NCBI RefSeq assembly: GCF_001411555.2
Contig: NC_049903.1
Span: forward strand, 27,788,270 to 27,852,269
Reading direction: 5' to 3'
DNA from: Juglans regia
Lineage: Eukaryota; Streptophyta; Magnoliopsida; Fagales; Juglandaceae
DNA length: 64,000 nt
In this document: positions 47,201 through 58,651 of the stretch, one piece after another
How the letters are laid out: each line of letters opens with the position of its first letter
Numbering within the stretch: position 1 is the first letter of the stretch
Position numbers and translations under genes: made by a program
The notes under the pieces: generated by a model
The model's input: the letters and a program-made list of their open reading frames with translations, nothing else
What the model was told of the DNA's origin: nothing
Databases searched by the model: none

Positions 47201-48519
47201 CTATATATCATAACCTTATCGTACATATATTTTTCTCTCTCACAAAGAATTCATAAATTGACGTAACTTGACGTAATACGTTAGATTATAAAATTATTTT
47301 TATGATAAAATAGATTTAACGTATCTTATGAAATCATTTCAATTTATGAATTTATTAATTTGATGGGATCTTTTTGTGAATGTAGTACTTCTCCTCTATT
47401 TAAATAAAAGTAAACCTCATACAACAATAACAATATTAAAAACGCCATGATTCTCCATTATTTCCTAACTTCTATTGCTAATATACTTAATACTAATGGC
47501 ACGTTTACAATCCTTAAAAAGTGACAAAACATGACTACAAACCATATTTTTGTAAATAAATATCCTTAGTACTCCACTCGAAGACAACTAAAAACATGAG
47601 TAAAATTTAATTGCATAAAATTTCTTCATGTGCATGTATATATTTCTTTGTTGCCATATTTTCCAATCGCTAGCTTCCCCGTTGCTATATATCCCTAGTT
47701 TTATTACTAGGGTTAGAGGCTGCAAAACTTTAAGGACATGTTTGGACACTTTGAGTAAATCAGAATTTTGTAAATAATAGTAAAATTGTAAGTAAAAATA
47801 TTTTATTGAATTTTGAGAAAAGAAAATACTATTTATATTTATAAGTTTTACTCACATAATAATATGTGCTGATATGTCAACTATTGATATATTGAATATT
47901 ATGAAATTTAAAATTCAAAATTTGAATTAAAAAAAATGATAAAATAGATCTTTTACTCAATACATATAATGTAGTATCTAAAATTGTAAGTATATATAAC
48001 ACTACTCTTTGGGATATGAGAGAGAAAAATTTAAAATAAAACTATTGTAAAGTTAAAAAATTATTTGATATTATTTTTGTTTTAAACTTTATAAAAGTTG
48101 TATTGATTTTTATGTTTTGTGTTTGAGTGGTGATTGAGAATAAAACAATGAGAAGTTTAAAAATTTTGAGAATTCTCGTAACACCCAAACATGCCACCTG
48201 GGGACCCACCGTCCTGTTGTTGAGGGTAGAGATCGACTATTGGTCCGTCCGCCCCCCATCCATGGTTGTGACACAACCGAAAAAAATAAAAATCAGAAAT
48301 TCACAACAAAATACACAAAAAAAATGATAAAGTACTAAAAAATCATTGCAAAGAACAAATTGGTGTATCGAGGAGAGAGAGAGAAGGGTTAGGTTTAACT
48401 TAACATCTCACAAAATGAGGTCATTTCGTTGTTGCTTTTTAAAAAAGATTCGTTACCAAACTAACGTCATTTTGTAACTTTTTTTTTTTTGTATATATAA
48501 TTATATATTTTTGGGTTTC
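47201..48519. other. Intergenic DNA, no gene seen
   Basis: AT-rich. Apart from the second copy of the 48-bp duplication (47619-47666) I see nothing to annotate. The frame at 48127-48327 has no recognisable domain. Confidence 0.45.
47619..47666 (+). repeat. 48-bp direct duplication, copy 2
   Basis: Second copy of the segment at 46009-46056, differing by one base. The following sequences diverge immediately, so the duplication has sharp edges. Confidence 0.85.
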
Positions 48520-48668
48520 AGGGTGTGGAGGGGGGCAAGTTTGGGCCCATACCGCCCTCTGCCCCGCATGGTGTTTTGCCTATGCACAGGCTTGCCCACG
48601 CCGCTCAAGCGAGGCTGAGTTAGTGGAAGCTGGGTGGTGGGGGGCAGTGCCTCGCCGCCCACCCCTAC
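48520..48668. repeat. Possible short GC-rich hAT-like element
   Basis: Left CAGGGTGTGGAGGGGGGCAA; right, reverse complemented, TAGGGGTGGGCGGCGAGGCA. It is GC-rich throughout in an AT-rich setting, like the ends of 46065-46709. No target duplication found. Confidence 0.35.
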
Positions 48669-49004
48669 CCCGTGGCTGTAACTTGATGCTGCAGTGTGTA
48701 GGACCAACCACACTACAACACGACTGGGCGGCTCTGCACCACCAACCAAAAACACAATGCTACCTCACATGGCTCGAGACTAAAATCACTAATTTTGCAG
48801 CACATACACCAGGACTAGAGAAAGAGCATCAGCAGCACACTTCTACGGACGGTTCCACCATCCCTAACACAAACTGCATCGAACTAGTACGCATAATATT
48901 TTCGCTCACTCAAAAGCTAAAAAAACCACCAGAAATGACACACCAACTTTGTGGCATCATCACGAAAGGTTCCACATTTAAATGCTACGCACTTCTATTG
49001 AAAA

Positions 49005-49112
49005 ATTGAGTAAATATGAGACCTACATAAAAAAATTAATTTTTTAATGATATATTATTTTTTTCAAAAAGAGTGTGCGACGTTTACACGAGCCATTATT
49101 ACTCTTTTCAAA
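49005..49112. repeat. Family C element, copy 3
   Basis: GAGTAAATATGAGACCTACA, ATTAATTTTTTAATGATATA, then GAGTGTGCGACGTTTACACG and CATTATTACTC match the layout of 3938-4108. Confidence 0.55.
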
Positions 49113-49453
49113 ATATGCATTTTTTTTAATATATATATATACATAGTTTCTACTGAAAAAACTCGATAAAAATTAAGAGATATTCTATTTGAAGTCTCCA
49201 CTTAAAGATTGTATGTGCAGACTTTTTATTAAATAAAAAAAAAATCATTTTAAAAGAAATAATTTTGTAATTTAAAAAAATTTTAAAGATAAAATTATTT
49301 GTACCTAGCATTGCTAAAAAATCAATTCTGCCCCCCCTAAAGTAATATTTTTTTTATAATTTTGACCCCCAATAGTGCATGTCCTGGTTCTGGTTCGGAC
49401 CTTCTTGTTTTGGATTTGTTTTTTGAATGCATTTAAACGAAAGCATAGCAGGT

Positions 49454-50047
49454 TAGAGCACTCCAATGGATCCTTTATAATATATTTTTCTTTAAAATAT
49501 AAAGAAATGTTCTCTATTAGATCTTTTATTTTAAAAATACTTTTATATTCTGCTATAGTAAACCTTAAGATGTAACTGTTCATCATTGTAAACATTTTTA
49601 ATTAATTTCTCTTCCCTCCTCTTGTTAAGTTTTTCATTTTTTCAACTCTTTTATTCACATTATATAATCATTAAGGATGAATATTCTCATAATATATTTT
49701 GAGAATATTTTCATTATATAATCTATTTTTTATTTTTTTTTGGAATTAATTTATTTTTTGATTTAGCTTATAAATTCAGATTAATTTAAAATGGGACATA
49801 ATTATATGACATTGTATATGAGGAGATATTGTAAATATCAAAAGATATGAGGATATCATTAGTAATTAGAGAAAATATTTGAAATGAATAAAAAAGATTA
49901 AAAAGTATAATATTTAAGTGTTATGAAGAAAAAAAATAGATAACCTAATATATGATATATTATAAAAATTAATATGTAAAATAAAAAAAAAAAATTTTAA
50001 TAATAAATTTTAAAGAATAGGATGAAAAATCCATTCGGAGTGAATTA
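49454..50047. mobile_element. Non-autonomous TIR element (GAGCACTCC ends)
   Basis: Left TAGAGCACTCCAATGGATCC, then TTTATAATATATTTTTCTTT. The right, reverse complemented, reads TAATTCACTCCGAATGGATT, then TTTCATCCTATTCTTTAAAA. About 594 bp, AT-rich, non-coding. It shares its right-end phrase with the element at 24244-25765. Target duplication unresolved. Confidence 0.6.
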
Positions 50048-50075
50048 CGCCCCGTGAGATTTCAAACTTCCTTTA

Positions 50076-50296
50076 AGGCAGGTTTGGGGGTGGGATGAGA
50101 CACAAAATTCTCATCTTATCTCATTTCATCATTACACATTTTTTAAATCTCCATACAAAATATAATAAACAATTCAATTTTTTCAAATCTCAATTCAACT
50201 TTTTCAAATTTTAATATAATAATAATACTAAAATATAATATTTTAAAAACTAAAATAAAACATAAAACTTTCATCTCGCCTTCAAAAACCTGCCCT
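50076..50296. repeat. MITE family A, copy 8
   Basis: A 221-bp element with TA on both sides: TA|AGGCAGGTTTGGGGGTGG and AAAAACCTGCCCT|TA. Core CATACAAAATATAATAAACA. It lies 177 bp upstream of the importin alpha-9 start codon, so it falls in or near its promoter. Confidence 0.88.
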
Positions 50297-50472
50297 TAGT
50301 GATTGCGATTATCCCCTAGTTGGATCAGTTTTCTTTTTGGTTTTTTCTTTTAGCCCTCGGTCGAGTCAGACACTAATCTCTACGCTCTTAACCCAAGTTT
50401 GGTCGCATTCCCAACTTCCCAATTCTACGTTTTCTCTTCTCGAAGGTACTCACTCTCGGAACTTTCTCAACA

Positions 50473-53359
50473 ATGGCCGATGAAGGTTTGGCTGCTCATA
50501 GAAGAGAACCTATCAAGTCTTCAGGTACGTGACTTTTTAACTTCGGGTATAGTTATGTTCTAGTTAAATTCAGTATTCTATCTATGTTTGGTTGGCCGAG
50601 AAATCTGGGGAAATGAAACAAGAGCAAAGCAAAAGATTGAAAGAAAAAAAAAAATCCGGGAGGCTGAAGGACTTACCTCAATTAAGTTCATAGTTGGGGG
50701 ATATGCTAAGTCGATTGAGGTTTTGCATTCTCGGGGTTAGCAACAACGTAATTGTACCTCCGGTATTTTAGTTTTCATACTTACAATATTATTTCTTAAT
50801 ATTTGAACTGCTTATTAATCAATTTTATCCTTGGAGAAAATAAGAAAACAAAGTAGATTCATTTAGTTCCATATTTTTACAAAAGACTTCTGTTTGAGAA
50901 GATTTATTGAGGACAAAGTGTTACGAACTGGTTTTGATTGATTTGTATAAATGTAATATTTGTATAATACTTACTCTCGTGCGTGCTTTATCTGTTTCCT
51001 CTAACCTTAAAGCATCTATTTTGTTTGTTGGTGCTGTGATGTTTGCGTGTGAAAAATTCTAATTATGCATCTTGTGATTAGTTGGAAATGTTGCGGCACA
51101 TCGAAGACGGAAAAATGCAGCTACTGTGGGAAAAGAAAGAAGAGAATCATTGGTGCGGGCAAAGCGCCTGTGTAGGGTGGGTATTAGTGGTGATACTGCT
51201 GTTTCTCTTGAAAATGACATGATGATTGATGAAGAGCAATCAATTTTGGAAGCTCAAACTTCTTCTGCAGTAGAAGAGTTGAAATCCTCTGTGGCATATC
51301 AGTATGTCAATTTTACCTTTTTCTCTTAGTTTTTCCTAATTTGATTATACAGGTAGAGCTAAGTTTTGGCTTACTTATGAGCTAATTCCTTAATGGGAAA
51401 TGACTTTTGTGCGGGTAGGAATAGTCTGGAGATTTTTTGGACATCAATGATATTCTGTTTCTTGATATTATAAAGGTGATTCCTTTTGAACTCTATAAAG
51501 TATGGGTGTTCTTGATAATTTTCCCACTCTACTTCATTTCTCCTCATACCCTAGATCTATCTTGTAACGAGTCAAGGAGGGGCTCAAGTCACATCTCGAC
51601 CTATACTCCTAAAAGACTAGTCAAGATTACAATTGGAGCCCTTGAAATTCATTATAAAGGGTAAGAATTTTCCCCTTCCAAGCAATGTAAGATTCCATTT
51701 GCAACATTCTCATACTCAATTAGGGGTATGAAAATTCTCTGAATTGTGCGTAGGAAGATGGTAAATGAGATTTCATATTGTTTTATAAGGAGAAGTTCTT
51801 GCCCTTTACAATAAATTCAAGGGACTCCAATTATAACCTTGACTATCCTTTAGAAGTAAATGTGGCTTGGGCCTTCCTTGGGTTGTTTCAAAGGGTATTA
51901 GAGCCAAAACCAACCAGAAGTGTGGGATCTGAATTGTGCCACTTACGGTAGAATGGCCTGACGAAGGTTTCAGGAATTTAAGGGGAGATTGTAATACCCC
52001 TAGATTTTGTACGGGAAGGAAAGGTGGTGAATAAGATCCCACATTGGTACATTACTTTAGAGAGAGAAGTTTTTACCCTTTATAATGAACTCCAATTGTT
52101 CTTTGCCGGTTAAAAAATATAATGAACTCCAATTGTAACCTTGACCAATCCTTTTGGAATATGGGCTTAGATGTGGTTTGGGCCTTCGTTAAGTCATTAC
52201 ATACCTTCAAAAGTTTTTTTCTAGAACTTAGTTTCTTTGTCTACAAGGATGCCGAAGTTCAAGATTATGGAAAGGTCTAACTTATTTTAGCAAATGACAA
52301 TTTCCCGTATTACTATTAGGGGAAAAGGTGCAATGCAGAAGAGAGTGAATGCACTTCGTGAACTAAGGCGTTTGTTATCAAGATCTGAATTCCCTCCTGT
52401 TGAAGCTTCTCTTAAAGCTGGGGCAATACCCATACTTGTACAATGTCTTTCATTTGGCTCTCCAGATGAACAGGTACTCATTTTACTTAGTTGATAGGAA
52501 AAAGGGGGGGAAAACTTCCCATCTTGCTTACTATTAAGTTCTAATTACCCTTTTAAATTATGATATGCATTGCAATGATGCTTTGTGGTTTTAAGTAGAC
52601 ATGATATAAGAAAAAAATGTAGGCATGATGCTTACCTAGATACTGATTTTTTATTTTTTTATTTGTTTTTTCAGTTGCTTGAGGCAGCTTGGTGCCTCAC
52701 AAACATTGCTGCAGGAAAACCTGAAGAAACGGAAGCTTTATTGCCTGCATTACCATTGCTTATTGCTCATCTTGGAGGTTGGCGAGTACCCATGCATTCT
52801 TTTGTTTTAAATGTCAAAAATATTCTCTTTATTGATAAATGAAAGTAACTTTTTGGTCCATAGTTTGCAAGATTGTAAGATGATATCAAAGTGATTACAA
52901 AGTACCATTACAACTTTGAATATTTAAACCATGGTGTTAAATTATGAAAAACATTGTCACCCCCATCCACATTGCTTCTAAGAATGCTGATAGTTGATTC
53001 TCTAGGTTGATGATTGATAACCAGGGCTGCTACCGGCCCTAAATGGGCGGGTAGCCACCTTCCCCACACCCTGCCCAGTTTGACAAATTTCAACTCTTAC
53101 CCTGTCTCCATCCTCAGCTCCTGTCCACTCGTATCCCACATATAAGGATCAGAGGGATTGCACTGCCCATTGCCCAGATCCTACACATCCAAACCAAAAC
53201 AACTCAAAATCAACCAAATCAACCCAAGGAATCACTTATAAAAAAACTAGCCCAAAGAATAAACAAAATCATCCGACATAAGGATCGGAGGGATCCAAAT
53301 CAAGACCCACAGGGTTGGTCTTGGAACCCACAACATGGTCTCTTGATCTCTAGGACTTT

Positions 53360-53390
<31 letters not shown>

Positions 53391-55378
53391 AGGAGGAGAA
53401 GAAGGGAAGGAGGAGAGGTCTGTGTGGTTGAAATTAGAATATGAGAGGTGAGATAGAATCTAGGGTTTTTTTTTTTTATGTTTATATAGTGTAGCGGGCA
53501 GGTGGATATACCTGCCTGTATGTTTTAAAAGCACCTCAACCCCGCCTGCCCCCACACCCAAAGCCATCCCCTAGTAGTGCTGGGCGGGCCGGATATGAGG
53601 CCCCACCCAGCACCCCTATTAAAAACTGTTAGCAGTAGACTAGGTTTTTTGGACCTTGTCAAGGAATGGAAGTTCACCTCAGTTCATACTATCAGGCTCC
53701 TACTACTCAAGATATGAATTATTTCTCTTGGAGGAGTATCTGAAGACTAAGGCACCTCTAAAAGAAACTTTCTTTTGTATGGATAGCTTCTTTAGGGAAT
53801 ATTCATAATTTATCATCTAAGGAAGCATTGGATTATCGTAACAGATTGGTACTGTACATGAAAAAGGAGTGGGGAAGGGTAATGATACACCTACAACTCT
53901 TTTAAAACTATTTTACTATTCATTTTACAACCAACCAATGCAATTATGCCACACTACTATAAATAATTTCAAATTTACATAACTACCTTACATTTGAAAG
54001 TGTTGTAAAATAGTTGTCGAAGACTTGTAACTTGTTCATTTTTCCTTGTTTATTGTGGTGCCTTTGGAGGGAAAGAAATTATAGGAGTTTTGAAGACCAC
54101 AAGTGGACAACAGATGAAATTAGAGCTTTCTTTTTCAACATTTTATTTCAATGGTCAATAGTGATATATTTTGTTGGACTAAGTGTCCATGAGATTCTTG
54201 TAACGGTTATTCATCAAGCATAGGTGTATCTCTTGTATGTGTCCTTTTGTACTTGGGCTATACCTATTATTCTTCATCAATATAAGCCTTCATTACATGT
54301 AAAAAAAATATTAGCACTCAGTATCGGTTGATGCTGTTAACTTATAGGGATGATGATTCTCTTTTTGTTGAAGATTGAAAATGTTGAAATATGAGCAACC
54401 TCATGTTGTTGATATTGCCTTATCAGAGCCCTGAAACTAGCTAATGACCCTTGGAGCACAGGAAAAAAACACCAACCTGACAAATATGATCTATGTTGTT
54501 TTAAAGAACAATGATGCTAAATGAATCAGAACAGTTTCATCCCAAGTTTTGATGCGATGGAATTTATGGCTATAACTATGCGTCTTTGTTTCTTGTTAAT
54601 GCTTATTTTAATTGAATCCATTACTTTTTTTTTTGATAAGTAATAAGTTATTTTATTGATATGAAAGAGGCATAGCCCAGGTACACTAGAAGTATACATG
54701 TGAATACACCAATTAGTGACTCGAAACATTTACAAGGAAATCATGAAAACTAAGACCATTCAAATCAAGAGCAATGACCCACACAAACAAGGTCTTCCAG
54801 AAAAAGTTCCTAAACTCTTCCAAAGAGCGTTCATGATCCTCAAAGAGCGTTCATTACTAATTGAGCAATAAAACTAATTGACATTGTTGGTAGCCAATCC
54901 TTGTTCCATACAGGGACCCATGTTATTATTAAAACACATGCTTCTCTTGGTTATCTACAATATACATGTGTAAGTGTTGTTTATCAAGTTAGGTATATGT
55001 ATGTGCTTGAAAATTGAAATGGTTTTATATTGTAATGTTGCATTTGGCTTTGCATTTATAATGCAATTATGATGCAGAAAATAGTTCCTTGTCTGTTGCC
55101 GAGCAGTGTGCATGGGCATTAGGAAATGTTGCTGGTGAAGGGGAGAAGCTAAGAAATGTTTTGTTATCCCAAGGGGCCTTACTACCTCTTGCGAGAATGA
55201 TGCTGCCAAACAAGGGTTCAACTGTGAGAACAGCTGCTTGGGCATTGTCAAATCTAATAAAGGTTTTAAATCATTCTCAGATGCATGTTTGACATTCCAT
55301 TTTTCCGAAGCTAATGTGGTTGGAGTTTCTATATCATGTGGTTTGGGTGTGTTTTATTTCTACGTTTTTTTTTTTCTT

Positions 55379-55412
<34 letters not shown>

Positions 55413-58400
55413 GTGCAGACATTTACTATTTTTTTCCTCAAATTTCATTTACAGCATGACTTCAGTTTGCTTTGGGTGTAGGGACCAGATCCTAAAGCTG
55501 CCACAGAACTCATCAGAGTTGATGGGTTATTGGATGCAATTGTTCGGCACTTGAAAAAAGCGTAAGAGGAGTTTTATCCCTTTGGTCGATTTTGATGGGC
55601 ATGATGTAATGAAATCTCAATTTGTCCTTTACTTGAAAGATATTGTTGTTGCATACCAAAGACTAATTTCTAGATAAATGTTGTAAGAGTGTGTTGTTTA
55701 CCTCAAAGATGATTTAAAATGCCACCAAGGCTCTAGATGAACTCAATTGGTTCATTTCAGTATTATACTTTATACTATATGCAAATTGTTCTGGTTGCTG
55801 ACCATATCGTTTAGTTTCATATCTGTTCTTAATAGCCATCTTCTTGCTTGTTGGTATATGTAGTTGCACTAATAATTGAAGAAAAGCGTATAAATATCTT
55901 CTGCTTCTTGCTCCAGTATATTCAATTACTGCTCATGTATTTCACCTTTTTTTAATCTTTTACCCCTCTTTCCTTTCAATTCACGTATGTAGTTGGGAAA
56001 GCCATATAATAAAAACTTCTTAGCATTAGATTATACTATTTTTAGCTTTAAGATTTAACTTCAGATTGCTGCTACCTGCTTGCTGGTGTTGTTTCTTTCC
56101 ATTTAGAATTTAGATGCAGTTATAATGCACAGCGATGTTATAACTGTAAGACATTATTATTTTTATTTAATAACTGTAGGGAAAATTTTTATGGAGAAAA
56201 GAGTTAACTTTAAGGTTCCATTCCTCTTGATGATATTACCATAGTAACTATCCTGCCAACTTTTACGTAAAAGATTTATAATGTGTCATTATAGTACGTT
56301 AGAAAAAAAACTTATTTCATTTTTCCCTAAAGATCTTATTCTCATTGAGAAGAATTGTTTGATAGGTTTATGTTGAAAAGGACAGATATCTAAGTATTAT
56401 CCACTTTCTGAAATCCAGAGACGATGAGTTGACAACTGAAGTAGCATGGGTAGTAGTGTATCTCTCAGCCCTTTCAAATGTTGCTACTGGTATGCTGGTG
56501 AAGACTGATGTCCTTCAACTTCTCGTGGAAAGACTGGCAACATCAAATAGCTTGCAATTGCTCATTCCGGTAGTAATATAGTTAGCCTTTTTGCTTGATT
56601 GTCTCCTTTTGTGAAAATGTGATCAAATGTTTTTGTGGAGTGAATTATAAATTCACTTTATGAAGGTTAAGATGGTTAGCATTTTATGTGGAATTTTACA
56701 TCCATATTTTCTTATGCCGACTTTTCTTTTGTCTTTTCAGTATGGTACATATTGTGAGTTTACAAGCATTAGTGCATTATTAGTACTGGTATACGATCTT
56801 TTAGTTTTCATGCTAGTTACTCCGGAATAAAATGTTTCTTGTGCTAGTTGCCTATGAAAAGTGTTTGCCTGAATTCAGGTTCTATTTGTTCTGTTCTCAA
56901 CTTCAAGTGGTGCTGTAATCTTTTTCACTTGACTAATATTTGGCAACTTGAGTTCTCAAAATGAAAACGAGAATCTACTAACGTCACTATGTTATTCCAT
57001 TTTCATGATCTGGAATCCCCCAGAGCATGTTAAGATGGATGGCATGGTTCCATTATTGAAATGTAAAATTTCTTTCCCACTATTTCTCCAATCTTTATAC
57101 TTCAAGGACTTATAATTACAAAATAAGAAAAACAGTTCATGCTACTTCAAGGTAAATTACTCAGAAGTTACTTTTACTCTTTTAGAGAAAAAAGGTAAAT
57201 TAGTCAGAAGTTGCTGTTAAATAATGATGCACCAATTCCCATCTACAATTTCTTCATTTTGTGTATTGATGGGAAAGCTGCTTTAGTTATTAGATGCTGC
57301 TAAATTGAATTGAAACCTTTTTTTTTCTAGATTTGTAAGTGTCTTGTCAATGGATTCAAATTGAAAATGATTTTCCATTTAGGTGTTGCGAAGTTTAGGT
57401 AATCTTGTGGCTGGTGATTCCAACACAACTCATGCTGTTCTCGTTCCTGGACGTGAAATTACAGGTTGGTAAATCACGTCGCCTGCTTGCTAAGATAAAA
57501 ATGGCAATAAACATGTTTTATGTAAAATACTTATGTTTAAAATCTGTTTACCATATCTTCAGATCATGTCATAGAAGTCCTTGTGAAATGTTTGAACAGT
57601 GAACACCGGGTTTTGAAGAAGGTATGACAATCTCCATTAGCTGTCTGTGTGGTTTTACCTTAAATCACCAGTTCTCATTATAAGTTTTCTAATTTTTTGT
57701 AGGAAGCAGCATGGGTGCTATCTAATATAGCCGCTGGTTCTGTGGAACACAAGCAGTTGATATACTCTAGCGAGGCAGTGCCATTGCTATTGCGCCTTCT
57801 TTCTACGGCACCATTTGACGTAAGAAAGGAGGTAGCATATGTACTGGGAAACCTTTGTGTTGCCCCCACAGAAGGTGATGGAAAACCAAATCTGATCTGT
57901 GAGCACTTGGTTTCACTTGTTGGTAGAGGATGCCTGCCTGGATTTATTGATTTGGTCAGATCTGCTGATACTGAGGCTGCAAGAGTAGGACTTCAGTTTA
58001 TGGAGCTGGTAAGCAATTCTGATGTGCAAGATAGTAAGTCGACATGATCATTATTAGCGTAGGTCAGGCATAGAGTTTTTAGGACTTAGGCCTGAGTCAC
58101 ATACAATAATACTCCTGGGACATAATTTGGAGCTCCAAGATAAGTGGCTCGACATGAGGAAGTTTCTCCATTTTCCCCGAACATCTTGAATGTTAAATCT
58201 ATGTGAAATTCCTTTTCGGAGTTCCAAGATACTTTTGAGTTAACAGGGATGCTTATTGGCATGTTTAGCCACATGTCCCACAATCTTCCCTGCTATGTTG
58301 TGTTGGTTGATCTTACTAATTTCTCGTTGGATGTACGATACATGGATTATTGTTCTATAACATATATTTGCCCGAGTCCTTGGATATGAATTGTGGAGTG

Positions 58401-58651
58401 TTTTCTGATATATTTGACACTTCCATGAATTATACAAGTTCTTTGACAGCTAAATAGTTGTGGTTTTTTATTTATCTTGCAAGCAGGTTTTAAGGGGCAT
58501 GCCGCATGGTGAAGGTCCAAAGCTCGTTGAACGTGAGGATGGAATTGATGCCATGGAAAGGTTTCAGTTTCATGAAAATGAAGACTTGAGAAATATGGCA
58601 AATGGTCTAGTTGACACATACTTTGGGGAAGACTATGGGCTTGATGACTAG
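50473..58651 (+). CDS. IMPA9: Importin subunit alpha-9 (518 aa, 11 exons)
   Basis: Exons: 50473-50524, 51082-51301, 52320-52473, 52675-52777, 55078-55262, 55482-55561, 56419-56569, 57383-57464, 57563-57621, 57703-58008, 58487-58651. They total 1,557 nt and every phase closes. The N-terminus (MADEGLAAHRREPIKSS) leads to a short, divergent importin-beta-binding-like basic cluster (VAAHRRRKNAATVGKERRES). Armadillo repeats follow: FPPVEASLKAGAIPILVQCL, EAAWCLTNIAAGKPEE, AEQCAWALGNVAGEGEKLRN, RTAAWALSNLIK, LQLLIPVLRSLGNLVAGD, EAAWVLSNIAAGSVEHKQLI and EVAYVLGNLCV. The Trp-Asn pairs expected to hold nuclear localisation signals are present in these repeats. The acidic C-terminus ends DTYFGEDYGLDD. 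Importin alpha is the cargo adaptor for importin beta in nuclear import. Length is near that of Arabidopsis IMPA-9. Introns 2 and 4 (1,018 and 2,300 nt) are swollen by transposons. Confidence 0.95.
51561..52201. mobile_element. TRIM retroelement cluster in IMPA9 intron 2
   Basis: The right LTR is 51990-52201 (TGTAATACCCCTAGATTTTG..AAGTCATTACA), preceded by a purine tract AAGGGGAGAT. The left LTR, to about 51890, shares CTCCAATTATAACCTTGACT and GTGGCTTGGGCCTTC. Just after it, GGTATTAGAGCC matches a methionine-tRNA primer-binding site. Internal sequence is only about 100 bp with no ORF, hence TRIM. A third LTR-like copy lies inverted at 51561-51735 (its reverse complement contains CTCCAATTGTAATCTTGACT and GATGTGACTTGAGCCC). 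The right LTR has an internal duplication of TATAATGAACTCCAATTGT. Confidence 0.75.
53022..53618. mobile_element. hAT-like non-autonomous element in IMPA9 intron 4
   Basis: A 597-bp element: left CAGGGCTGCTACCGGCCCTA, right (reverse complement) TAGGGGTGCTGGGTGGGGCC. Flanks TTGATAAC (53014-53021) and TTAAAAAC (53619-53626) agree at 6 of 8 positions. It contains a (GA)n microsatellite at about 53360-53385, and GCGGGC/GGGCGGG motifs near both ends. Confidence 0.72.
54005..54309 (+). pseudogene. LINE 3' end in IMPA9 intron 4 (plus)
   Basis: The frame 54014-54223 reads CLLWCLWRERNYRSFEDHKW, then TTDEIRAFFFNILFQW, the C-terminal end of zf-RVT-type LINE ORF2 proteins. Non-coding 3' sequence with CTTGGGCTATACC follows and ends in an A-run at 54300-54308. 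Severely 5'-truncated. Confidence 0.75.
54622..54860 (-). pseudogene. LINE 3' end in IMPA9 intron 4 (minus)
   Basis: Starts with a T-run (54625-54634, the reversed A-tail), then GATAAGTAATAAGTTATTTT and GCATAGCCCAGGTACAC, the reverse of the same 3' wording as the copy at 54005-54309. Beyond it, minus-strand sequence near 54780-54850 encodes ERSFEEFRNFFWKTLFVWV-like residues. It is inverted relative to its neighbour. Confidence 0.68.
55381..55411. repeat. 31-base poly-G run in IMPA9 intron 5
   Basis: An uninterrupted run of 31 G on the sense strand, preceded by a T-rich stretch, lies about 70 bases before the exon 6 acceptor. Such a run could form G-quadruplex structure in the nascent RNA. 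Its exact length is suspect because homopolymers are error-prone to sequence. Confidence 0.85.
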
